A stretch of DNA of 15,628 nt from an uncultured Bacteroides sp. (GTDB lineage: Bacteria; Bacteroidota; Bacteroidia; Bacteroidales; Bacteroidaceae). Within the stretch, counting starts at the first letter, position 1; each line of letters opens with the position of its first letter. Location of the stretch: positions 1 to 15,628 of the forward strand of contig NZ_URFY01000075.1 of the NCBI RefSeq assembly GCF_900547205.1. The letters run 5' to 3'. The notes beneath the pieces are model-generated. The model saw nothing but the letters and a program-made list of their open reading frames with translations, was not told where the DNA came from and ran no database searches. This document shows, in pieces, positions 1-7,386 of this stretch. Both the position numbers and the translations under genes were made by a program.

Positions 1-1
1 C

Positions 2-1930
2 TTCAACGGACTTACATTGAATATTATGACGCTGGGTGGGCTGGCTCTAGGGGCGGGTATGCTGGTGGATAATGCCATTGTGGTCATAGAAAGTATATTC
101 CGAAACCAGGAAAAAGGGGTGAGTGTCAAGGAGGCTGTCATTACCGGAACCGCCGAGGTGGCAAATGCGGTAATTGCGTCTACTTTAACTACCATTGTGG
201 TATTTCTCCCTATTGTTTATCTTCACGGAGCTTCGGGTGAACTATTTAAAGATCAGGCATGGACGGTTACTTTCTCACTTGTTTCTTCCTTGTTTGTAGC
301 TATTCTCGTCATTCCGATGTTGTATACGCAACTCGCCGGTAAGAAAGTAAAATTGGAGGAGGTAAAATCAATCCGAATCACAGGATATAGCAAGGTACTT
401 CGCAAATTGATTCAGCGCCGTTGGTTGGTGATTGGTATGGCAGTTTTATTACTTGTCGTAACCGGATTGCTTACGCCTTTTATTGGAACTGAGTTTATGC
501 CCCGGGCGGAAAGTAAAGCCTTTACCGCTGTTGTGAAAATGCCCGAAGGAACACAGATGGAGCGTACTGCTGCCGCTGTAGGCAATCTCGAAGATTTATT
601 GTATGCCATCGTCGGGGGAGATTCCTTGTGCACGGTGTATAGCCATGTCGGAGAAGGAAGCGGTTCGGAGAATGCGATATTTGAAGGAGAGAATACGGCG
701 ATGATGAAAGTCATTCTTTCACCGGAGTGTACGCTTTCTCCTGAAAAGGTAGTTGCCCAATTCATCGAAGAGGCAAAGAATCCGGATGGGTTGGAATTGT
801 CTATCCGGCAAGATGAAAACTCGTTGAGTTCGCTGTTGGGTAGCGAAGGAGCGCCTATTGTTGTGGAAGTGAAAGGGGAAGAACTGGATGAAATAGCACA
901 GATTACCGAAGAAGTGAAAGAACGGATGTTGGGAATAGACGGACTGTATGATGTGGTTACTTCCATTGAAGACGGTGCACCGGAAGTGGTGATTTCAATT
1001 GACCGCACCATTGCTGGTATCAATAATCTGAGTGTTGCTGCGGTTATCGAACAATTGACTCAACAACTGAGCGGTAAAGAAGTAGGTAAAATGGAGTATC
1101 GCGGTGAAATGCGTGATATCGTGATTAAAGTGCCGGATATACCGTTGAGTTCTCTCGGATCACTGGTAATCAAAAGCGGTACACAGGAATTTCAGTTGCA
1201 GGAGATTGCTAGCATAACTCACGGACAGGCACCTAAAGAAATTTTGCGTCGCAACCAGAGCCGTATCGGTAAGATAATGGCTAATATGGAGACTGGCAAA
1301 TCGCTCGATAAGGTAGCGGCGGATGTTCGTCTGACGGTTAAAGACATTGATTTACCTGCCAATTATAACATCACGGTGACCGGAGAAGAAGAAAAGCGGC
1401 AAGAGTCTATGCACAGTCTGCTGTTTGCCTTGCTGCTCTCGGTCGTACTGGTTTATATGGTGATGGCTTCGCAGTTTGAGTCATTGCTACATCCCTTTAC
1501 GATTCTGCTGACTATCCCGTTGGCGGTAGTAGGTGCCATCTTACTTTTCTTCATCACCGGGACCACTATCAATATGATGGGAGTCATTGGTATCGTGATG
1601 TTGGGAGGTATCGCCGTCAATAACTCAATTATTCTGGTAGACCGTATCAATCAGCTCAGTCAGGCAGGAATGGAGTTGACCGACGCCATTGTGGAAGCGG
1701 GACAACAGCGTATCCGTCCTATCATTATGACCACGCTGACCACGATTCTGGCTATGCTACCGATGACATTCGGTTTTGGTGAAGGTGCATCTCTCCGTTC
1801 GCCGATGGCTATTGCTGTGATTGGGGGATTGATAACTTCTACTTTGATGAGTTTGATGGTGATCCCATGTGTATATTATGTCCTTGAAAAGTTGAAAAGG
1901 CGTATAAATCACCGAACTAAAAACAGTTGA
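2..1930 (+). CDS. RND efflux permease, C-terminal ~640 residues (5' end outside window)
   Basis: Inner-membrane resistance-nodulation-division exporter of the HAE/AcrB superfamily, cut by the left window edge. The frame is open from base 2 with no real start. The first visible residues lie just before TM4, so by comparison with ~1030-residue family members about 390 N-terminal residues are missing. TM4 carries the motif GMLVDNAIVVIES, with the proton-relay Asp at nt 68-70 followed by Asn rather than a second Asp. A periplasmic porter/docking half follows, starting near TEFMPRAESKAF, then TM8-TM12. TM10 reads IAVNNSIILVD (Asn codons near nt 1619-1624), so the Lys equivalent to E. coli AcrB K940 is absent. 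RIRPIIMTTLTTILAMLPM is the usual TM11 signature. The stop lies 2 bp before the ATG of the next RND gene, so the two are almost certainly cotranscribed and may form a mixed trimer. Substrate unknown. Family assignment is very secure; the specific role is not. Confidence 0.95.
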   Translation, partial: FNGLTLNIMTLGGLALGAGMLVDNAIVVIESIFRNQEKGVSVKEAVITGTAEVANAVIASTLTTIVVFLPIVYLHGASGELFKDQAWTVTFSLVSSLFVAILVIPMLYTQLAGKKVKLEEVKSIRITGYSKVLRKLIQRRWLVIGMAVLLLVVTGLLTPFIGTEFMPRAESKAFTAVVKMPEGTQMERTAAAVGNLEDLLYAIVGGDSLCTVYSHVGEGSGSENAIFEGENTAMMKVILSPECTLSPEKVVAQFIEEAKNPDGLELSIRQDENSLSSLLGSEGAPIVVEVKGEELDEIAQITEEVKERMLGIDGLYDVVTSIEDGAPEVVISIDRTIAGINNLSVAAVIEQLTQQLSGKEVGKMEYRGEMRDIVIKVPDIPLSSLGSLVIKSGTQEFQLQEIASITHGQAPKEILRRNQSRIGKIMANMETGKSLDKVAADVRLTVKDIDLPANYNITVTGEEEKRQESMHSLLFALLLSVVLVYMVMASQFESLLHPFTILLTIPLAVVGAILLFFITGTTINMMGVIGIVMLGGIAVNNSIILVDRINQLSQAGMELTDAIVEAGQQRIRPIIMTTLTTILAMLPMTFGFGEGASLRSPMAIAVIGGLITSTLMSLMVIPCVYYVLEKLKRRINHRTKNS

Positions 1931-1932
1931 AG

Positions 1933-4900
1933 ATGAACTTTTTACTAAATAGGAGAATTACGATTTGTATGCTGTTTATTGCACTTAGCCTGCTGGGCTA
2001 TGTGTCCTACAAACAGCTTCCGGTGGAGTTGCTGCCTAATGCAGAACTTCCGGTACTGTTTATTCAGGTATCGTCACAGCAGGATATGGACCCTTCGTAT
2101 GTAGAGTCGGAAGTGATTATTCCACTCGAGGGGGCGGTCAGTGCGATAGGCGGAGTAGACAAGCTGCAAACTTATATAGATAGGAGGCAGTCGAGCATAC
2201 AAATTGATTTTAAGAAGAATGTCAACTTTAAGATGACCTCTCTTAAACTACAGGAGAAGGTAAATGAAATAGCAGCTTCCTTCCCTACCGGGTTCAGTGT
2301 GCAGGTGCAGAAAGTTGATATAGCGCAGATGAACAACAACTTTATGGTGCTTCAGGTGCGTGGCTCGGGAGGAACCGACCGTGTCAGGAACTTAGTGGAG
2401 GAGAATGTCCTTCCCGACTTGGAGAACATAGACGGTGTGGCGTCTGTCAACGTATATGGAGGACGACAAAAAGCAATTGAGATACGTCTCAAACCGGAGA
2501 TGTGTAAAGCACTAAATCTAACATCGTCCAAGATAAGCAGTTTGCTTTCGCAGAATACGCAGGAAAAGACGTTCGTTGGGTTTGCCAATGAACCGGACAG
2601 CAAGAATTTCGTCCATGTCAATGCTATGTATACGAAGGTGTCCGATTTGGAGAATATCGTAGTAGCTCCCGGACCTGTTCTGTTGAAGGATGTGGCAACC
2701 GTGTTCTTTGACTTGAAGGACGAAACAACTTATAGCCGTGTCAATGGAAAAGAAGCTGTTTCGGTTACATTGATAAATGATTCTCAGGCCAATCTAATTG
2801 AACTTTCTCACCGTGTGTCTGATGCGATTGACAAACTGAATGAGAAACTAATTCCGCTCGATCTGGAAATAGTTGTTCAGGAGAATAAGGCTGAAACCAT
2901 GGAGAATAACATCAATCAAATCATTAATCTTGCATTGGTGGGTGGATTGTTGGCGGTATTTATCTTGTGGCTTTTCCTGAAGAATATGCGGCTGGTATTC
3001 TTTATTGCGCTGTCTATACCTATTTCAGTCTATACAGCTTTCAACTTTTTTTATGGCTTTGGTATCACTATCAATAGCCTTACATTGGTGGGTATGGCGC
3101 TTGCCATAGGAATGCTGCTGGATAATAGTGTCGTTGTGCTCGAAAATATTTATCGTTTATCCAGCAGTGGATGCACACCGGAACAATCGGTTACTCAAGG
3201 AACCAAAGAAGTATGGCGCTCCATTGTGGCAGCTACGCTGACTACAGTCACCGTATTCCTGCCGTTTGTCTTTTCAGATAATTTCCTGATAAAGTTGATA
3301 GGACATCATATTGGCGTATCTATTATATCTACGTTGACTATCTCTTTGTTTGTGGCTTTACTTTTCATTCCGATGGTAACGTATGTTATTCTGAAAAAGA
3401 AGAAAGGCAAAAGTGTTGTTTATGAGAAGGTGTCGATTATTCAACGTCCGATGCAGGTTTATCTTGTATTACTAAAGACTTGTATGCGTAATCCGGGAGT
3501 CACCATATTCGGAGCTGTGATTTTACTTTTTGCCACTCTGATATTATCATTGACCCTGAATGTGCAGCAGATGAAAGAGGTGGAGTCCGACCGCTTTAAT
3601 ATCAGCGTTGTGATGCCAACGGGAAGTACCCTTGATAATACAGACAAGATAGTCAAGGTGCTGGAAGAACGTCTGGCAGACTTTCCTGAAAAGAAAGACC
3701 TGATTTGCCGTGTGCGGGATAAAGAGGCAACTATCACGCTCGTTCTGCAAAAAGACTATAAGAAAATAAGTAAACGGAAAATAGCCGATATCAAATCGGA
3801 CGTGCAATCCAAAGTCTCGAATATCAACGGGGCGGAAGTTTATGTCTCCGACGCTATGGGAGGAGGACAAGATAATTCGGCTTTGAGTAGTCTCGGAGGT
3901 TTCATGCGCCTATTGGGTATCGGTGATAACAGTGAACGGGTAGTGGTCAGAGGTTCCGATTTCGAGATGATGCAGATGGTGGCGGAGGAAGTGCGTTATT
4001 TGCTGGATGAACAGGAGTTTGTGCAGCATACTCATGTGTCATACACCCCTCGTCAGGCAGAAATAAATCTGAATTTCGACCCGATTCTGTTGACTACTTA
4101 CGATATCAATCGTTCTAATATAACTTCCGGATTGATGGCACTCAATAATGAGTTATCATCCGAGGCTTCTTTTAAAGTAGGAGAAGATAATTATGATATT
4201 ATCATCCGCGACGAGATTCCGAATGAAAAAACGGAAGAAGAAGCAGAAGAGAAGGTTCAAAAAGAGAAAACAGTTGATGACTTACGTGCCATCCAGATAG
4301 AAAATGCGAAGGGTGGTATGCACAATCTGGACGATATATCGACTATAAACTTTGGTCGTGGACGTTCGCGGATTATACGTGTCAATCAGGATAAGCAGCT
4401 CGAGGTATATTATAATTTCTCAAGAGATGTGCAGTCATCGAAAGAACTGCTGCAAGGATATCGGTCGGATATAGATCAGTTGATTGCCAGTTATAACCTC
4501 CCGGCAGGTGTGGCTTTGCAGGTATTTCATGAAGAAGACCAGTTTGGAGAATTCAAATTCCTCATTCTCGCGGCTTTCATCTTGATATTTATGATACTTG
4601 CCTCAGTCTTTGAGTCCGTGGTAACACCTTTTGTGCTACTCTTTACGATTCCGTTGGCCGCCATCGGCTCTTTGCTGGCGTTACTGCTTTCGGGCAACAG
4701 CCTGATGAATGCAAACACACTGACCGGTTTTTTGATTCTGCTTGGAGTCGTTGTCAATAATGGAATCATTTTGATAGACTATGCCAACATTTTGCGTAAG
4801 AGAGGATACCGACGAAACCGGGCATTAATAACTGCCGGTATGTCGCGCATCCGTCCGATTCTGATAACTTCAATCACTACGATTGCTGCTATGCTTCCAT

Positions 4901-6642
4901 TGGCTATGGGAGATTCGGAATATGCCGGAGCTATCGGTGCGCCATTTGCCATAACAGTAATCGGCGGACTTCTCTTCTCTGCTTTACTGACGCTGATTTT
5001 AATCCCCACTGTTTGTATGGGATTAGAAAATGTACTTCAATGGTATCGTTCGCTGTCACCTAAGATGTGGATATTCCACTTTGTTCTTTTCGTGTCCGGT
5101 GTCCTCGGTATCTGGTTGTATGCGGATGGAATGCTTTGGCAATCTATATATCTGGTCGCACTGATTGCGGGCATACCGGGTATGACTTACTTTGCACAGA
5201 CCAGTCTACGGAGAGCCAAATCGAAAGTGATAGATCCAAATGAAGAAATACACATCTCTGTCCGGAATCTGGTTAAAATATACGATTGGCCCGGACGTAT
5301 TAGCCGTCAGTGGCACAGTGGTCTGCAAATACGGCAACGGTTGGGATTGAGCAATGAATATCACTCTTTGAAGGACTTTGTCAATGTGTTGTGGCAGTTC
5401 GGTATATTGGTGTTTGGCATTTATTTCACTTATTTCTTTATTCAGAACAGGCTTTGGATATTCCTGTTTTCGTTTGCTATTTATGCAGCGTGTCTGTATC
5501 TATGGAGAAAAGTGCGCTCCTACTTATATTATCGTTACGAAAATAGCCGGGGAGTGAAAATAGCAAACCGTGTGATATTCTGGGGGCTTCCTCCTATCAT
5601 CCTGTTTGAGTTGTTCCGCAGGTTGGAAAATAACGGTTTGGTTGTCATGATCGGCTTGTTATGGTTTGCGGCTATTGCTATTTATATCACTTCTCAATAT
5701 TTGTATGACCATAATATCAATATCGAACGTGTCACCGGGCGATTTGCCGGACTTCGCCGTTCCTATTTCCGCATGGCGAAGAGTATTCCTCTGATTGGCA
5801 AGCAACGCAAACCATTTAAAGCATTGCGTGGCGTTTCATTCGAGATTCAAACGGGTATGTTCGGACTTTTGGGACCTAACGGGGCAGGTAAGTCAACATT
5901 GATGCGTGTGATCTGTGGTATATTCGAGCAAAGTTACGGTAGTATCTGGATTAATGGCATGGATACCCGCATCTATAGGGAAGAACTGCAAAGCTTGATT
6001 GGCTTCCTTCCACAGGAATTTGGTACTTACGAGAATATGACATCTTGGGAGTTCCTTGATTATCAGGCGATACTGAAAGGCATTGTTGATGGAGACTTGC
6101 GTAAGGAGCGATTGGAATATGTGCTGAAAGCAGTGCATATGTATGAACGGAAAGATGAAAATATCGGCTCCTTCTCGGGAGGTATGAAACAACGAATCGG
6201 TATTGCGTTGATTCTGCTCCACTTGCCACGTATTCTGGTAGTTGATGAGCCTACGGCAGGACTCGACCCTCGCGAGCGTATCCGTTTCCGTAATCTGTTG
6301 GTGGAATTGAGTAAAGATCGTGTAGTTATATTCTCCACTCACATCATTGAAGATATATCCAGCTCTTGTAATCAGGTAGTGGTGATAAACAAAGGTGAGT
6401 TGAAATACTTCGGTGATCCTGCGGATATGGTGGAAATGGCAAATGGAAAAGTATGGCAGTTTAATATAGATAAGACGGAATTTGAGAAGGTACTGGATAA
6501 GTCTCTGGTAATTCATCATATTCAGCAAGGTGACACCATCCGTGTTCGTTATCTCTCTGTAGGCAAGCCTTATGAAGGAGCCGAAGAGGCAGAAGCCAAT
6601 CTGGAAGATGCTTATCTCTGCCTATTGAAGAATATGAATTAA
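1933..6642 (+). CDS. RND permease fused to an ABC-2-type ATP-binding domain (~1569 aa)
   Basis: Residues 1 to ~1037 are a complete RND permease: TM1, first periplasmic half, TM2-6 with GMLLDNSVVVLENI (D397) in TM4, second periplasmic half, and TM8-12 with VVVNNGIILID (N942/N943) in TM10. Two extra helices follow (~1046-1062, ~1070-1088), then a cytosolic stretch resembling NBD strand 1 (ISVRNLVKIYD, ~1108-1118), four more helices (~1150-1170, 1174-1191, 1212-1229, 1236-1256), then the rest of an ABC ATPase: Walker A GPNGAGKS (1314-1321), Q-loop Q1361, signature SGGMKQR (1415-1421), Walker B LVVDEP with D1438/E1439, H-loop H1470. All catalytic motifs are intact. The helix count places both NBD parts in the cytosol. 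RND proteins are normally ~1030 residues with no ATPase. ATG 1933 was chosen, 2 bp after the previous stop; an in-frame TTG at 1927 overlapping that stop (TTGA) is possible. The reading frame is uninterrupted, so an assembly join is unlikely. Probably couples RND export to the ABC-2 permease downstream; the substrate cannot be deduced. Confidence 0.95.
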   Translation: MNFLLNRRITICMLFIALSLLGYVSYKQLPVELLPNAELPVLFIQVSSQQDMDPSYVESEVIIPLEGAVSAIGGVDKLQTYIDRRQSSIQIDFKKNVNFKMTSLKLQEKVNEIAASFPTGFSVQVQKVDIAQMNNNFMVLQVRGSGGTDRVRNLVEENVLPDLENIDGVASVNVYGGRQKAIEIRLKPEMCKALNLTSSKISSLLSQNTQEKTFVGFANEPDSKNFVHVNAMYTKVSDLENIVVAPGPVLLKDVATVFFDLKDETTYSRVNGKEAVSVTLINDSQANLIELSHRVSDAIDKLNEKLIPLDLEIVVQENKAETMENNINQIINLALVGGLLAVFILWLFLKNMRLVFFIALSIPISVYTAFNFFYGFGITINSLTLVGMALAIGMLLDNSVVVLENIYRLSSSGCTPEQSVTQGTKEVWRSIVAATLTTVTVFLPFVFSDNFLIKLIGHHIGVSIISTLTISLFVALLFIPMVTYVILKKKKGKSVVYEKVSIIQRPMQVYLVLLKTCMRNPGVTIFGAVILLFATLILSLTLNVQQMKEVESDRFNISVVMPTGSTLDNTDKIVKVLEERLADFPEKKDLICRVRDKEATITLVLQKDYKKISKRKIADIKSDVQSKVSNINGAEVYVSDAMGGGQDNSALSSLGGFMRLLGIGDNSERVVVRGSDFEMMQMVAEEVRYLLDEQEFVQHTHVSYTPRQAEINLNFDPILLTTYDINRSNITSGLMALNNELSSEASFKVGEDNYDIIIRDEIPNEKTEEEAEEKVQKEKTVDDLRAIQIENAKGGMHNLDDISTINFGRGRSRIIRVNQDKQLEVYYNFSRDVQSSKELLQGYRSDIDQLIASYNLPAGVALQVFHEEDQFGEFKFLILAAFILIFMILASVFESVVTPFVLLFTIPLAAIGSLLALLLSGNSLMNANTLTGFLILLGVVVNNGIILIDYANILRKRGYRRNRALITAGMSRIRPILITSITTIAAMLPLAMGDSEYAGAIGAPFAITVIGGLLFSALLTLILIPTVCMGLENVLQWYRSLSPKMWIFHFVLFVSGVLGIWLYADGMLWQSIYLVALIAGIPGMTYFAQTSLRRAKSKVIDPNEEIHISVRNLVKIYDWPGRISRQWHSGLQIRQRLGLSNEYHSLKDFVNVLWQFGILVFGIYFTYFFIQNRLWIFLFSFAIYAACLYLWRKVRSYLYYRYENSRGVKIANRVIFWGLPPIILFELFRRLENNGLVVMIGLLWFAAIAIYITSQYLYDHNINIERVTGRFAGLRRSYFRMAKSIPLIGKQRKPFKALRGVSFEIQTGMFGLLGPNGAGKSTLMRVICGIFEQSYGSIWINGMDTRIYREELQSLIGFLPQEFGTYENMTSWEFLDYQAILKGIVDGDLRKERLEYVLKAVHMYERKDENIGSFSGGMKQRIGIALILLHLPRILVVDEPTAGLDPRERIRFRNLLVELSKDRVVIFSTHIIEDISSSCNQVVVINKGELKYFGDPADMVEMANGKVWQFNIDKTEFEKVLDKSLVIHHIQQGDTIRVRYLSVGKPYEGAEEAEANLEDAYLCLLKNMN
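5251..5820 (+). other. Membrane insertion separating NBD strand 1 from Walker A within the fusion gene
   Basis: This sub-gene region codes for residues ~1107-1296. It begins with ISVRNLVKIYDW, which matches the opening strand and A-loop region of ABC-2 ATPases, where an aromatic residue (here Y1117) stacks on adenine. It ends with KPFK, directly before ALRGVSFEIQTG, the usual second-strand segment leading to Walker A. In ordinary NBDs these two pieces are joined by a short loop of a few residues, with ~25 residues from the aromatic to Walker A. Here Y1117 is about 197 residues before Walker A. The intervening ~175 residues hold four hydrophobic helices, an even number, so the chain returns to the cytosol. 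The split is inferred from motif resemblance; an independent cytosolic loop is the alternative. Confidence 0.6.
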
Positions 6643-6657
6643 AAAAGAAAGAATGAT

Positions 6658-7371
6658 ATGACATTTAATCAATTGATAAGACTGTTGCCTAAGGTGGTGA
6701 AATACAACCTAAAGATAATATTTGCCGGGAAGTTCTTCTGGTTTCTGTTGGCAGCATTTGGCTTTTTTGCCTTTTTCATGTTTCAGAATGCATGGAACCG
6801 GGCAGAGATTAATGAAGGACTCATCTATAATTTGCTCATGTTCCCATGTCTGCTACTAATATTCTACCCGGCTGTCTTCGGTATTCAAAACGACGAAGAC
6901 AGCCGGATACTGGAGATACTCTTCGGCATTCCCGACTATAAGTACAAAGTGTGGGGTGTGCGGTTGCTTATGATTTATGTGGCTATTTTTGCCATACTTA
7001 TCGTCTTCTCGTACATCGCCATCTTGTTGCTCTATCCGATCAATCCGCTCGAAATGTCTTTGCAATTGATGTTTCCTGTGCTCTTTTTCGGGAGTATGGC
7101 TTTCATGTTTTCTACTATTACGCGAAGTGGAAACGGAACAGCCGTTCTTATGATTATCATCGGTATAGCATTGATGTTTTTCAGCAACATGGATAGTATT
7201 GAACGTTCCTTTTGGAACATTCTTTTGAATCCTTTCCGTGTGCCTGACAATTTTCATCCGATGATTTGGGAAGGAATCCTTATTAAGAACCGCATATTCC
7301 TTTTCACAGCCAGTCTGATCTGGATGATGATCGGGCTGCTGAACTTACAGAAGCGAGAGAAGTTTGTGTGA
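6658..7371 (+). CDS. ABC-2 type transporter permease
   Basis: A 237-residue integral membrane protein with about six hydrophobic helices (roughly residues 24-44, 58-76, 101-127, 136-152, 161-178 and 212-228). An N-terminal amphipathic segment and a charged loop precede helix 3 (NDEDSRILEILFGIPDYKYK). The pattern of ILEILFG-P followed by a Y/W-rich stretch is typical of ABC-2/NatB-like permeases. It contains no NBD, so it needs an ATPase; the closest is the one fused to the preceding RND gene, whose CcmA/NatA-type motifs suit this permease class. It starts 15 bp after that stop, with a purine-rich AAAAAAGAAAGAA leader as a plausible ribosome-binding site. It would probably act as a homodimer of six-helix subunits in the inner membrane. 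Its stop is only 15 bp from the convergent stop of the patatin gene. The substrate cannot be deduced. Confidence 0.88.
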   Translation: MTFNQLIRLLPKVVKYNLKIIFAGKFFWFLLAAFGFFAFFMFQNAWNRAEINEGLIYNLLMFPCLLLIFYPAVFGIQNDEDSRILEILFGIPDYKYKVWGVRLLMIYVAIFAILIVFSYIAILLLYPINPLEMSLQLMFPVLFFGSMAFMFSTITRSGNGTAVLMIIIGIALMFFSNMDSIERSFWNILLNPFRVPDNFHPMIWEGILIKNRIFLFTASLIWMMIGLLNLQKREKFV

Positions 7372-7386
7372 TATAAATTCCTGAAA

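Noticed and set aside
5040..5250. Fusion as an artefact of a missed stop or frameshift between RND and ABC genes
   Set aside because: The reading frame is continuous, the linker codes for plausible membrane helices, and there is no sign of an internal start with ribosome-binding site just before the NBD.
5893..6528. Long minus-strand open frame (211 codons) opposite the NBD
   Set aside because: It lies fully inside the highly conserved ATPase coding region on the other strand and its translation resembles no known protein type; it is a shadow frame.
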